Notes: generated from the sequence alone by a model not told the origin. A DNA stretch of 64,000 bases from Rhodobacteraceae bacterium NBU2976 (GCA_023630215.1 JALPRQ010000001.1:1054001-1118000), one strand, 5' to 3'; numbered from the stretch's first letter, positions 8,347-17,646 are shown. Numbers and translations: made by a program.

Positions 8347-8843
8347 GCGGCACGACCGGACAGGAACTGTTCACGCTCGGGTCCGGTCAGGATTTTCAGC
8401 ATATCGGCCATGGCTTTGCCCTCGCCGGGATTGGTCGCGCCGCCAACCCCGATCCGCCGTCCCAGCCGCCACCATAGGCCGGGCGACCAGCCGCGGGGCA
8501 TAGGTTCGGACAGTTTCAGGTAAAACCCCATTGAGGGGCGAAACACCGAGAAGGAGGCGCGATCAACGGTGATGATCTGATCGAGAGCGGCGACAAGCTG
8601 CCCCGTATCTGTTTCCAACCGGTCTTCGAACAGGTGTAATTTTCCCGCGGTCGCACGATAGAAGCGCAGGCAAGCAAACAGCGCCAATCCCGCCAGAATG
8701 ATCAGCACAAGGATGGCAATCGGCTGCGCCCCTGACGATTTCGCGGCGGAAAACAACAAGGTGGCGCCAAGTGCACCCAGAACACCGGTGCCAAATTTTC
8801 GGCGAAAGGGCGAAATTTGCAGGGTCATGATCGGCTGGCTCAT
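8340..8843 (-). CDS. Small membrane protein of unknown function
   Basis: A 167-residue protein with two adjacent hydrophobic helices (about residues 19-55, including PIAILVLIILAGLALFACL), then a cytosolic domain that resembles a bacterial PH-like/YcxB-type fold (LHLFEDRLETDTGQLVAALD), and a basic tail. I recognise the general style from Rhodobacterales genomes but not a named function. The start is taken at 8843; an internal Met six residues on is possible, and neither has a strong ribosome site. It overlaps the end of the SDR gene by seven bases, tail to tail. Confidence 0.6.
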   Translation of the reverse strand: MSQPIMTLQISPFRRKFGTGVLGALGATLLFSAAKSSGAQPIAILVLIILAGLALFACLRFYRATAGKLHLFEDRLETDTGQLVAALDQIITVDRASFSVFRPSMGFYLKLSEPMPRGWSPGLWWRLGRRIGVGGATNPGEGKAMADMLKILTGPEREQFLSGRAAQ

Positions 8844-8950
8844 GCGGGGTTTCTATGCCTTTGTCGGGCAACTGCCTAGAGGCAGATTCGCATTTTGCCG
8901 ACTTTTGTGATAAGGGGTTCAGGTGCCTTAACAAGGAAGGGAGTTCTGCC

Positions 8951-10168
8951 ATGCTGACATCATTACGTTTTCTTCTGATTATCCCGGCGCTGTTCTTTGC
9001 GATTCCATTGCATGCTGACGCGCTTGGCGATGCGATCCAATCGGGTATGGCCGAAATCAAGTCGAACATGGATGCTGATGCAGCAGCGGCGTTTGATGCG
9101 CTGGTGGCCGAACACGGGCATGACACGGCACTGGCCATGGGGCATGTGATGTTTGTGAAACGCCATTTTGATGCGTCTGCGCTGATGTTTGGAATGGCGG
9201 CGGACGGGAATCCCGAAAACGCTGACGCGTTGACCAATTATGCGATCATGGCGGCCGAGATTTTTGCAGCAGCGCCAGATGTCTATTCGGACGCGTTTCT
9301 GAGCGGGGCAAAAATGGCGGCAGAAGCGGCGGTCGTCCAAGCGCCGGATGTTGCAGCCTATCAGAACAACCTGTCACGGGTGGCGCTGGACAGTGGGGAT
9401 ATTGAAACGGCAGTTGCCGCAGGTGAGGCGGCTTACGCGCTGGACACAAACACAGCATTGATTCTGTCCAACTTGGCGCGTGCGCTGGCGGCCGCGGGCC
9501 GGATGGAGGATGCCGCACGGATAATGGCGGCGTTGCAAGCCCTGGACCCGAACGGAATGGCCTTTTTGGCGACACATGCCGATCTGATCCCCATGCAGGG
9601 GTATACCCCAGCGTTTGGTGGGGTGGATCGACCGAACTGTCAGGTCGATTTCCAATGCCAGCAGATTTGCCCGAAAAGCATAATCGGTGGCATCAATTCG
9701 GTGACCTGCGAGATGGAAAACATGTCCGCAAACATGGCCTGTTCCGAAGGCAAACCCTATCCGATCAGCTTCGACTGTGACGAGGATTTGCCCGAATATG
9801 GTATCCTGATCCCGGGTTTGAACAGCGGCTTTTCGATCATGGTTCCCGGGTTCTCGGCGCATGTGTTGGTGCAGGGTGACGGGTCAATAGACGTGCGCGT
9901 CGAAGGGGGTATCAGCGCTGGACCTCTGGCCGGATATCTTCGCGCGGATGGCCATTACGATCCCCAGGGTGGGGTAAGCGTGGACAATATGGGCGGTGGT
10001 GTGCGCTATAGCTTGTATAACCGCTCGGACGTGGGAAACATGGCATCAGATTATGGCATGACACCTGCACATTTCGAGGTGGAGGTGATGGAAGGTGGCA
10101 CGGCGACACCTGCGATCGAGTTCAATAACGCGACTCCGTCTGCCTTAAAACAGGCCATAATGGGGTGA
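8951..10168 (+). CDS. Secreted protein with TPR-like helical half and Cys-rich middle
   Basis: A 405-residue exported protein. The ATG at 8951 has AAGGAAGGGA in front and is followed by a clear signal peptide (LRFLLIIPALFFAIPLHADA). Residues about 25-215 are alanine-rich helices arranged like tetratricopeptide repeats (ADALTNYAIMAAEIF, AAYQNNLSRVALDSGD, ALILSNLARALAAAGR). Residues about 230-285 carry seven cysteines (CQVDFQCQQICPKS and following), likely disulfide-bonded in the periplasm. The C-terminal part is glycine-rich and beta-like (PGFSAHVLVQGDGSIDVRV). I do not recognise a function. It is a single gene, 145 bases upstream of the polyamine ABC operon. Confidence 0.7.
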   Translation: MLTSLRFLLIIPALFFAIPLHADALGDAIQSGMAEIKSNMDADAAAAFDALVAEHGHDTALAMGHVMFVKRHFDASALMFGMAADGNPENADALTNYAIMAAEIFAAAPDVYSDAFLSGAKMAAEAAVVQAPDVAAYQNNLSRVALDSGDIETAVAAGEAAYALDTNTALILSNLARALAAAGRMEDAARIMAALQALDPNGMAFLATHADLIPMQGYTPAFGGVDRPNCQVDFQCQQICPKSIIGGINSVTCEMENMSANMACSEGKPYPISFDCDEDLPEYGILIPGLNSGFSIMVPGFSAHVLVQGDGSIDVRVEGGISAGPLAGYLRADGHYDPQGGVSVDNMGGGVRYSLYNRSDVGNMASDYGMTPAHFEVEVMEGGTATPAIEFNNATPSALKQAIMG

Positions 10169-10210
10169 TTTCGCGGAAAATAGCCCAAATATGTCGCTTT
10201 TCGACATTTA

Positions 10211-10222
10211 ATAAGCGCTTAT
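10211..10222. promoter_or_regulatory. 12-base palindrome before the polyamine ABC operon
   Basis: ATAAGCGCTTAT is a perfect palindrome 91 bases upstream of the first ABC gene. A small ATGTCG/CGACAT hairpin sits just before it (10191-10207) and may end the preceding gene. The palindrome could bind a dimeric regulator; no regulator gene lies beside it. Confidence 0.3.
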
Positions 10223-10313
10223 GCTTGCAACCCGGCAATTCCCCTTGTTAGGCTTGTGGAAATCGCGGCGTTAGACCGCACCAGTGCGCAAGCACCAAGT
10301 TCAGGGAGTGACG

Positions 10314-11402
10314 ATGTCACTAGATAGCTCGGCAGACGACTTTGTCGTCTTTGACCATGTGCAGAAATCCTATGATGGCGAAGTTCTCGTCGTCAAAGAC
10401 CTCAACCTAAATATCGCCAAGGGAGAGTTTGTCACCATGCTGGGGCCGTCCGGGTCCGGCAAGACAACTTGCCTGATGATGCTGGCCGGGTTCGAAGTGG
10501 CGACCCATGGCGATATCCGGTTGGGAGGTAAATCAATCAACAATATCCCGCCCCACAAACGTGGCATCGGGATGGTGTTTCAGAATTACGCGCTGTTCCC
10601 GCATATGACGGTGGGCGAAAATCTGGCTTTTCCGTTGGAAGTGCGCGGGATGAACAAGTCGGAGCGCGAGGCCAAGGTGAAACGTGCGTTGGAGATGGTG
10701 CAGATGGGCGATTTCGCCGGTCGCCGTCCTGCACAATTGTCTGGCGGCCAGCAGCAACGTATCGCGCTGGCCCGCGCACTGGTGTTCGATGCGGAACTGG
10801 TGCTGATGGACGAGCCGCTGGGCGCGCTAGACAAACAGCTGCGCGAGCATATGCAGTACGAGATCAAGCATATTCACGACAATCTGGGGATAACGGTCGT
10901 CTACGTCACCCACGATCAGTCCGAGGCGTTGACCATGTCGGACCGGGTGGCGGTGTTCAATGACGGCGTGATCAAACAGCTCGCCCCGCCAGACGATTTG
11001 TATGAACGCCCCGAAAACGCGTTTGTGGCGCAGTTTATCGGCGAGAATAACAAGCTGCTGGGCACGATCACTGGTCGCGAAGGCGATATTGTAAGTGTCG
11101 ATGTCGAGGGCGGAATGACCAGCAAGGCGCTGGCGGTTAATTGTGGTGGCGTGGGCGAAAAGACGATGCTGTCGATCCGTCCTGAACGTGTCACGTTGAA
11201 CAGCGACGGGCCGAATGGGACTGAGGCGCTGGTCAAGGAACTCATCTATCTTGGTGATCATATTCGTTGTCGGATGACCGTATCGGGTCACGACGATTTC
11301 ATCGTCAAGGTCCCCAATGCGGCCGGTCATCAACATCTGGTCGTTGGTGAAAGGACCAAAGTCAGCTGGCAAACAGAGGATTGCCGCGCACTAGACGCAT
11401 AA
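10314..11402 (+). CDS. Spermidine/putrescine-type ABC transporter ATP-binding protein
   Basis: A 362-residue ATPase of the PotA/FbpC/PotG class that powers polyamine-type uptake. Walker A GPSGSGKTTC, Q-loop VFQNYALFP, signature LSGGQQQRIALARAL, Walker B VLMDEPLGALD and the H-loop YVTHDQSEA are all intact. The C-terminal 110 residues form the TOBE-type regulatory domain (IRPERVTLN). The ATG at 10314 is chosen because AGGGAGTG lies close upstream; an upstream ATG lacks this. It is the first gene of a four-gene operon (ATPase, binding protein, two permeases). It is close to potA but I do not claim which polyamine is carried. Confidence 0.93.
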   Translation: MSLDSSADDFVVFDHVQKSYDGEVLVVKDLNLNIAKGEFVTMLGPSGSGKTTCLMMLAGFEVATHGDIRLGGKSINNIPPHKRGIGMVFQNYALFPHMTVGENLAFPLEVRGMNKSEREAKVKRALEMVQMGDFAGRRPAQLSGGQQQRIALARALVFDAELVLMDEPLGALDKQLREHMQYEIKHIHDNLGITVVYVTHDQSEALTMSDRVAVFNDGVIKQLAPPDDLYERPENAFVAQFIGENNKLLGTITGREGDIVSVDVEGGMTSKALAVNCGGVGEKTMLSIRPERVTLNSDGPNGTEALVKELIYLGDHIRCRMTVSGHDDFIVKVPNAAGHQHLVVGERTKVSWQTEDCRALDA

Positions 11403-11495
11403 GGTTTCGCGCCGCTCGACAGGCGGCAGGAATGTCCGCACTGAAATGCCCAAGGTGCGGGCCCAGTTTGAGGGCAAAACAGGGAGAAGCTTGAC

Positions 11496-12599
11496 ATGAA
11501 GCTTGTTAAAACACTTATCGGCGCAACCAGCGCCTTGGCATTGAGCGCAAGCGCGCTGACCGCTCAGGATATGACGATTGTATCCTGGGGCGGGGCCTAT
11601 TCGGCCAGCCAACAAAACGCCTATCACGATCCATATATGGCGGCGAACCCGGATATCACGATCATTAACGATGAATCCTCACCGGAGGCCGTGGCAAAAC
11701 TGCGCGCCATGAACGAAGCCGGGAACATCACATGGGATCTGGTTGACGTGGAAGCCGCAGACGCAATCCGCCTGTGCGACGAAGGTCTGGCAATGGAAGT
11801 CGATCATGACGACGTGCTGGCCGCTGCGCCGGATGGCACCTCGGCATCGGACGATTTTGGGGACATGATCATTTCGGATTGTTTCATTCCGCAAATCGTC
11901 TTTTCCACGACATTCGGCTATCGCACGGATCAGGTTCCCGCAGGTGTTGAACCTCCAACCGGTGCCTGTGACGTGTTTGATCTGGAAACCTATCCGGGTA
12001 AGCGCGGGCTGAACAAGAACCCGATTGCCAACCTGGAATGGGCACTGCTGTGCGACGGCGTGGCCTATGAGGACGTTTATGACGTGCTGGAAACCGAAGA
12101 AGGTCAGGATCGTGCGTTTGCGAAGCTTGATACGATCAAGGACGAAGTGATCTGGTGGTCTGCGTCCGCCGAGCCGATCCAGTGGCTGGCTGACGGCGAG
12201 GTCTTCATGGCCTCTGCCTATAACGGTCGACTGTTTGCGGCTATCGTTGAGCAGAACCAGCCGATTGGAATGGCTTGGGATTGGCAGATGTTCGATCTGG
12301 ACGGTTGGGTTATCCCGGCAGGTCTGCCCGAAGATCGTCTGGCCCGCGTGATGGATTACCTGTTCTTTGCAACAGACACGCAACGTCTGGCCGATCAGGC
12401 GAAATACATCTCCTATGGTCCGGCACGTACCTCGTCGGCACCGCTGGTATCGACGCATGCCGAGTTGGGCATCGAAATGGCACCGCATATGCCAACCGAT
12501 CCGAATAATGCCGAGAATACCTTTGTGAACAACTACAACTGGTGGGCCGACTACCGCGATGATCTGGATGCGAAATTCCAGGCATGGCTGGCCCAGTAA
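11496..12599 (+). CDS. Periplasmic binding protein of the polyamine-type ABC transporter
   Basis: A 367-residue PotD/PotF-like solute-binding protein. A Sec signal peptide (MKLVKTLIGATSALALSASALTAQ) precedes the mature start. The mature N-terminus MTIVSWGGAYSASQQNAY is typical of the family, as are the DLVDVEAADA and YNGRLFAAI segments. There is no lipobox, so it is free in the periplasm. Aromatic and acidic residues expected in a polyamine site are present, but the substrate cannot be read off. It is followed by an intercistronic hairpin, which should raise its yield relative to the permeases. Confidence 0.92.
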   Translation: MKLVKTLIGATSALALSASALTAQDMTIVSWGGAYSASQQNAYHDPYMAANPDITIINDESSPEAVAKLRAMNEAGNITWDLVDVEAADAIRLCDEGLAMEVDHDDVLAAAPDGTSASDDFGDMIISDCFIPQIVFSTTFGYRTDQVPAGVEPPTGACDVFDLETYPGKRGLNKNPIANLEWALLCDGVAYEDVYDVLETEEGQDRAFAKLDTIKDEVIWWSASAEPIQWLADGEVFMASAYNGRLFAAIVEQNQPIGMAWDWQMFDLDGWVIPAGLPEDRLARVMDYLFFATDTQRLADQAKYISYGPARTSSAPLVSTHAELGIEMAPHMPTDPNNAENTFVNNYNWWADYRDDLDAKFQAWLAQ

Positions 12600-12606
12600 G
12601 GACATA

Positions 12607-12631
12607 GGGCGGGGCTGTTATGGCCCCGCCC
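12607..12631 (+). promoter_or_regulatory. Intercistronic hairpin after the binding-protein gene
   Basis: GGGCGGGGC, a 7-base loop, GCCCCGCCC, then GTTTC. A perfect 9-base GC stem begins 8 bases after the binding-protein stop. It probably protects the upstream mRNA or partly terminates. An ATG at 12620 lies in its loop, which argues against that codon as the permease start. Confidence 0.75.
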
Positions 12632-12640
12632 GTTTCAAAT

Positions 12641-14272
12641 ATGACTGACGCGACACAAACAGGACCAGTTTTATCTGCCGACGGCACACCGCTGAAGCGG
12701 TCGCTGCAAAAGGCCTTGTTCCGCCAGAAGATGCGGGCACTGGCCCTGATCGCACCATTGCTGATTTTTGTGCTGGTTACGTTTATTCTGCCGATTGGGG
12801 ATATGCTGTTCCGCTCGGTCGAAAACCAGATTGTATCCGCGACCATTCCCCGCACAGTCGTTGCGCTGGAGACTTGGGACGCTGACAGCGGCGAGAGTCC
12901 GGGCGAAGAAGTTTATGCGGCCTTTTATTGGGATATGGCCGAAGCGGTCGAAGCCAAAACCCACACGCGGTTGGGCGGGCGGTTGAATTACGAGATGACG
13001 GGGCTGTCGTCATTATTCCGTAAAACCGGGCGCGGCGTGAGTGATATTGGCGAATTCTACATGGATCAGCTCGCCGATCTGAACGACGAATGGGAAGAGG
13101 GCGCATTCTTGGCCGATGCTCTGGGTGCCGAGAGTTGGGTGAGCGCGGCCACAGACGCGGCCGCAAATGACGTAACCGCGCCTGCGTTTGTGCTGCGCGA
13201 CGGGGTCGCGGACGCCTTGCCGCTAACAGCTCACATTTATTCCCGCTTTGCCGCCCAGACATTGGCGGAAAAGGACAGCCCACTGGAAGAAGACCCGTGG
13301 GAAGCGGTTTATACCGCACTTTATCAGGATCTGATTTCGAACCCGAACGCCGCAAGTGCCGTGTCCCCCGCTGCCGCAAACCTGTTTACCGACGCCGCCG
13401 CGGCCGTTCCGAATTTCGAGAATATCGGGTTCAAAGAACAGTTTATTGATATCGACAAGGATTGGGATGACCCCGAGGCATGGCAGACCATTCAAGCCTA
13501 TTCCAGTGCCTATACTGCCGGATATTTTCTGGCGGCAATGGATCTGATGAATACGCCCGACGGCATAGCCCGCGTTGACGAGGACGAACGGATTTACATC
13601 CGATTGTTCGGTCGTACGATATTCATGTCGTTGCTGATTACCGGCACCTGCATTTTGCTGGGCTATCCGATTGCATATTTGTTGTCGAACCTGAAGGTGC
13701 GTCACGCCAATCTGCTGATGATATTGGTGCTATTGCCGTTCTGGACCTCGCTGCTGGTCAGGACATCCGCCTGGAAAGTATTGTTACAGCAACAGGGTGT
13801 GATCAATGATTTGCTGGTCTGGGTCGGGCTGGTCGCAGATGATAGCCGCTTACAGCTGATCAATAACCAACTGGGCACAGTCATTGCGATGACGCATATT
13901 CTGTTGCCCTTCATGATCCTGCCGCTGTTTTCGGTGATGAAAACCATCCCACCAAGTTATGTCCGCGCTGCGAAATCGCTGGGCGCGACGAATTGGACCG
14001 CGTTCTGGCGCGTCTATTTCCCGCAATCCGTGCCGGGGATCGGGGCGGGGTCGATTTTGGTCTTTATCCTCGCCATCGGCTACTACATCACGCCCGAGCT
14101 GGTGGGTGGCACCAGTGGTGTGTTTATTTCGAACCGGATTGCCTATCACATCTCGACCAGCCTCAACTGGGGTCTGGCGGCGGCGCTTGGCGCGATGCTG
14201 CTTGTGCTGGTGTTGGCGCTTTACTGGATTTACGACAAGATGGTCGGCATTGATAACGTGAAGTTGGGGTAA
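12641..14272 (+). CDS. ABC transporter permease (PotB-like) with large periplasmic insert
   Basis: A 543-residue inner-membrane permease of the spermidine/putrescine class. The first helix is at about residues 34-57 (LIAPLLIFVLVTFILPIGDM). Then come some 260 residues with no membrane segment (about 58-320), predicted outside the cytoplasm, before five further helices begin at FGRTIFMSLLI. The cytoplasmic EAA loop is visible as YVRAAKSLGATNWTAFWRV near residue 435. Ordinary PotB proteins are about 280-320 residues, so the insert nearly doubles it. I place the start at 12641, after the hairpin, rather than at the ATG in the hairpin loop; neither has a strong ribosome site. Confidence 0.9.
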   Translation: MTDATQTGPVLSADGTPLKRSLQKALFRQKMRALALIAPLLIFVLVTFILPIGDMLFRSVENQIVSATIPRTVVALETWDADSGESPGEEVYAAFYWDMAEAVEAKTHTRLGGRLNYEMTGLSSLFRKTGRGVSDIGEFYMDQLADLNDEWEEGAFLADALGAESWVSAATDAAANDVTAPAFVLRDGVADALPLTAHIYSRFAAQTLAEKDSPLEEDPWEAVYTALYQDLISNPNAASAVSPAAANLFTDAAAAVPNFENIGFKEQFIDIDKDWDDPEAWQTIQAYSSAYTAGYFLAAMDLMNTPDGIARVDEDERIYIRLFGRTIFMSLLITGTCILLGYPIAYLLSNLKVRHANLLMILVLLPFWTSLLVRTSAWKVLLQQQGVINDLLVWVGLVADDSRLQLINNQLGTVIAMTHILLPFMILPLFSVMKTIPPSYVRAAKSLGATNWTAFWRVYFPQSVPGIGAGSILVFILAIGYYITPELVGGTSGVFISNRIAYHISTSLNWGLAAALGAMLLVLVLALYWIYDKMVGIDNVKLG

Positions 14273-14275
14273 GGG

Positions 14276-15130
14276 ATGAGCGCACTTCCACCATATGCCA
14301 CCACCGGCCAGCGCATCTGGCATTACGGGTTCCGTGTGATTTGCGGGCTGATCTTTTTCTTTCTGATCTTCCCGATCCTGATCATCATTCCGCTAAGCTT
14401 CAATGCGCAGGATTTCTTTACCTTCACGCCCGAAATGCTGGCGTTGAAGGCCGAAGGCTATTCGCTGAAGCATTACGAGGATTTCTTCACCAATTCGGAT
14501 TGGCAGCAGGCCATGACCAATTCGATCCGGATTGCGCCGGTGGCGACGATCCTATCCGTGGGGTTCGGCACGTTGGCGGCGATTGGGTTGTCACAAACGC
14601 ATGTGCCATTTCGCCGTGCGATTATGGCGATCCTGATTTCGCCCATGATTGTGCCGCTGATCATTTCGGCTGCCGGTATGTACTTTTTCTACAGCCGGAT
14701 CGGGTTGCAGGGCACCTATTGGGGCGTTGTGTTGGCGCATGCGGCGCTGGGCATTCCGTTTGTCATCATCACCGTGACCGCCACGCTGGTCGGCTTTGAC
14801 AAAAGCCTGACGCGGGCGGCGGCCAATCTGGGGGCAGGACCAGTTCGGACATTTTTCAAAATTCAAATGCCGCTTATCCTGCCGGGAGTGATTTCGGGCG
14901 GGTTGTTTGCCTTCATCACCTCGTTTGACGAAGTTGTCGTCGTGCTGTTTGTCGGATCGGCCGGGCAGAAAACGCTACCGTGGCAGATGTTCACAGGGCT
15001 GCGCGAACAGATCAGCCCGACGATTTTGGCGGTGGCCACGTTGCTGGTGGCAATATCGGTCGCCCTGCTGACGACGCTGGAATTGCTGCGTCGGCGTTCG
15101 GAACGGTTACGCGGGATGTCGCCCGGCTGA
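14276..15130 (+). CDS. ABC transporter permease (PotC-like)
   Basis: A 284-residue second permease of the same transporter. Six helices are apparent, with the first at FRVICGLIFFFLIFPILIII. The cytoplasmic coupling loop is seen in LTRAAANLGAGPVRTFFKIQ near residue 180. The start ATG lies three bases after the PotB-like stop, so the two are translationally linked. It closes the operon; the next gene converges from the minus strand with only three bases between the stops and no visible terminator. Confidence 0.92.
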   Translation: MSALPPYATTGQRIWHYGFRVICGLIFFFLIFPILIIIPLSFNAQDFFTFTPEMLALKAEGYSLKHYEDFFTNSDWQQAMTNSIRIAPVATILSVGFGTLAAIGLSQTHVPFRRAIMAILISPMIVPLIISAAGMYFFYSRIGLQGTYWGVVLAHAALGIPFVIITVTATLVGFDKSLTRAAANLGAGPVRTFFKIQMPLILPGVISGGLFAFITSFDEVVVVLFVGSAGQKTLPWQMFTGLREQISPTILAVATLLVAISVALLTTLELLRRRSERLRGMSPG

Positions 15131-15133
15131 GCC

Positions 15134-16069
15134 TTAGCCCAGAAACCAAAGCCAGAAGGTGATTGTCACAATCGACAAGGCGGTTGCCATCAGCACCGCA
15201 CTGGCCGTCGCGCCTTTGGCCCGATTATACATGCTGGCAAAGACATAGGCATTGACCCCCGGTGCCATGGCGGAGGTCAAAACGGCCGAACGCACAAACC
15301 CATCGGACAGATCGAACACCTGCGATGACAGGAACCATGTTAATGTGGGGTGGAAGAACAGCGACAGGATTGTGATCATCCCAGCCTCTCCCAGTGATGC
15401 CCGCATCTGGTAGCGGGTCAGCGTCCCTCCCAGCGCGAACAGCGCGGCGGGCAAGGCGGTGCGCGCGATCATGTCGATGGCAGACGTGATCGTGCCATGC
15501 AAAGGTATGCCCAGCAGGTTCACGGTCACTCCCAAAGCGATCCCGATCATCAGGGAATTCTGAAAGATTGACCGGACAATCGCCGTGGAAGTGGATTTCC
15601 AGCCGCGCCCATCCGAACGTGCCGTTTCCATCGCGACGATCCCGATGGTAAACAACAGCGGTGCATGGATGGAAATGATCGCAAAGTTCGGTGCCAATGC
15701 CCCCGCGCCATAGGCCCGTTCCGTGATCGGGATACCCAGCAGCAGCGAGTTGGAAAACATCGCCCCGAACCCGACCGCCACCGCATCGCCGGGACGGCGC
15801 TGGAATACGGTTCTGGCCAGTGCAATTGCGATAAAAAATGCGATGATCGCGCCGGTATAAAAGCTGATCATTAGCCGCCAGTCGAAATAGGCCCCAAGAT
15901 CAAGGCGCGAGATATTGATGAATAACAGGCTTGGCACAGCGAATTTCTGCGCAAAGCTCATCAGCCCGTCGGATAGGTCCGCCGTAAAAAGTTTCGTGGC
16001 GACGGCCAGATACCCCGCCCCGATAACAAGGAAAACAGGCAGAACGACCTCTATCAGGTGAATAATCAT
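15134..16069 (-). CDS. AEC-family transporter
   Basis: A 311-residue membrane protein of the auxin efflux carrier (AEC/BASS-like) superfamily. About ten hydrophobic segments are present in two halves, starting with IIHLIEVVLPVFLVIGAGYLA. The family's mid-helix break with GVTVNLLGIPLHG (near residue 183) is visible. Bacterial AEC proteins move organic acids such as malate or malonate; the substrate here is unknown. Its start overlaps the upstream MBL gene by four bases (ATGA), so it is the last gene of the SPOR-dac-tmk-holB-tatD run. Confidence 0.88.
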   Translation of the reverse strand: MIIHLIEVVLPVFLVIGAGYLAVATKLFTADLSDGLMSFAQKFAVPSLLFINISRLDLGAYFDWRLMISFYTGAIIAFFIAIALARTVFQRRPGDAVAVGFGAMFSNSLLLGIPITERAYGAGALAPNFAIISIHAPLLFTIGIVAMETARSDGRGWKSTSTAIVRSIFQNSLMIGIALGVTVNLLGIPLHGTITSAIDMIARTALPAALFALGGTLTRYQMRASLGEAGMITILSLFFHPTLTWFLSSQVFDLSDGFVRSAVLTSAMAPGVNAYVFASMYNRAKGATASAVLMATALSIVTITFWLWFLG

Positions 16070-16854
16070 GACAGGTTTATCCGCATGCCGTCATAGGCGG
16101 GGGTGACATTTTCTGGTGTCTCGGCCTTTAGGGTTTCGTAGTCCAGATCAACATGCATGTTGGTAATGACCGCCTGTTCAGGTTTCACCCGTTCAATCCA
16201 TTCAAGCGTGCGCGCCAGATGGGCGTGGCTGCCATGTGGTGCGTAACGCAGTGCGTCGACGATCCAGAGTTTCAGGTTTTCCAGCTTTGGCCAAGCGGGG
16301 TCATAGATGTCTTCGACGTCCGGCAGATAGGCGGCGTCGCCGATCCGGAATCCCAGCACATCGATGCGGCCGTGTTTAACCTCGAACGGATCAAAGCGGA
16401 TGGGGCCAGCGGGGCCATCTATATCAACCGCGCCATCAATGGCATGAAGGTCAAGAATCGGAGGATAGTCGCTGCCAGGCGGCTGGATGAACGCATAGCC
16501 AAAGCGGCTTAGCAGACTGTCCGTTGTGCGCCCGTCCGCCCAGACCGGAAGGCGGGACCTGCGGTTGAAGGTGACAACGCGCAAATCATCCAGACCGTTC
16601 ATATGATCAGCATGTTCATGGGTATAGATAACCCCATCGAGTGTCGCGACCCCCTCGCGCAGAAGCTGTTCGCGCATGTCGGGCGAGGTGTCGATCAGGA
16701 CGCGGGTAACAGCATCGCCTTCGATCCGCTCCACCAACAGCGAGCACCGAGTCCTGCGGTTTTTGGGGTTGGTCGGATCACACGCCCCCCAGTCGCCGCC
16801 GATGCGGGGGACGCCGCCAGATGATCCGCAGCCCATGATGGTAAAGCGCATCAT
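16066..16854 (-). CDS. MBL-fold metallohydrolase, PhnP-like
   Basis: A 262-residue metallo-beta-lactamase-fold hydrolase. The glycine-rich start (RFTIMGCGSSGGVPRIGGDWG) and the zinc motif YTHEHADHMNGLDDLR near residue 77 match the PhnP/phosphodiesterase group, which also has the characteristic N-terminal cysteine-containing segment (CDPTNPKNRRTRCSLLV). Later metal ligands are plausible in VKHGRID and TNMHVDLDYE. The gene is regularly found beside tatD in alphaproteobacteria, where its role is unknown; it is not in a phosphonate cluster here. It overlaps both neighbours by four bases. Confidence 0.9.
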   Translation of the reverse strand: MMRFTIMGCGSSGGVPRIGGDWGACDPTNPKNRRTRCSLLVERIEGDAVTRVLIDTSPDMREQLLREGVATLDGVIYTHEHADHMNGLDDLRVVTFNRRSRLPVWADGRTTDSLLSRFGYAFIQPPGSDYPPILDLHAIDGAVDIDGPAGPIRFDPFEVKHGRIDVLGFRIGDAAYLPDVEDIYDPAWPKLENLKLWIVDALRYAPHGSHAHLARTLEWIERVKPEQAVITNMHVDLDYETLKAETPENVTPAYDGMRINLS

Positions 16855-17639
16855 GACGGCACCTTGGTGAAGAGCCGCGCGAAATTCTTTTGCGTCTGCG
16901 CAGCAAAGGTGGCGTAGTCCATACCGAATACTTCGGCGCCAACACGGGCCGTATGGGCGGTATAGGCCGGTTCATTCCGTTTACCCCGATGCGGCGGTGG
17001 TGCAAGGTACGGCGCGTCGGTTTCGACGAGGATACGGTCCATCGGTGCTGCCGCGAAAATATCGCGCAGCTCTTGCGATTTTGGAAAGGCGGTGATGCCG
17101 GACATTGACAAATAGAACCCGAGGTCCAAGGCGGCCTTTGCCAGCTCCGCACTGGAGGAAAAGCAATGCATTACGCAGGTGTAGACGCCATTCGCATATT
17201 CCTCGCTTAAGATGCGCGCCATGTCTTCATCCGCCGCACGGGCGTGAATGATCAGCGGGAGGGCGGTTTGACGCGCGGCCTCGATATGGATGCGCAGGCT
17301 TTCTTGCTGCTGGCCGGCGCTGTCGGCGGTGTAGTGGTAATCCAGACCCGTCTCGCCAATACCGACCATTTTGGGATGTTGCGCGATGCTTACCAGATCA
17401 TCGACAGATGCCATCGGTTCAGACGCCGCGCTCATCGGATGGGTGCCGCAGGCGTAATAGACATTGTCGTAAGCCTCGGCGATGGCCCGCACCGACGGTT
17501 CGGCGCGCAGTTTCGTGCAGATCGTGACCATACGCGTTACGCCGGCCTCGGTTGCACGCGCGACAATCGCGTCCAGCTCCCCTTCGAAATCCGGGAAGTC
17601 CAGATGGCAATGGCTGTCGGTAATCTCGGGTTCGGACAT
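16851..17639 (-). CDS. tatD: TatD-family metal-dependent DNase
   Basis: A 262-residue TIM-barrel hydrolase of the TatD/YcfH family, which acts as a 3'-5' exonuclease on nucleic acids in characterised members. The metal ligands are visible in ITDSHCHLDF (the HxH), the glutamate in GIGETGLDYHY, the histidines in LPLIIHARAADED and CVMHCFSS, and the aspartate in ETDAPYLAP. I chose the ATG at 17639 since TatD proteins begin just before the HCH motif; the upstream frame is unrelated. It follows holB closely and overlaps the MBL gene. Confidence 0.93.
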   Translation of the reverse strand: MSEPEITDSHCHLDFPDFEGELDAIVARATEAGVTRMVTICTKLRAEPSVRAIAEAYDNVYYACGTHPMSAASEPMASVDDLVSIAQHPKMVGIGETGLDYHYTADSAGQQQESLRIHIEAARQTALPLIIHARAADEDMARILSEEYANGVYTCVMHCFSSSAELAKAALDLGFYLSMSGITAFPKSQELRDIFAAAPMDRILVETDAPYLAPPPHRGKRNEPAYTAHTARVGAEVFGMDYATFAAQTQKNFARLFTKVPS

Positions 17640-17646
17640 GGGGCCT

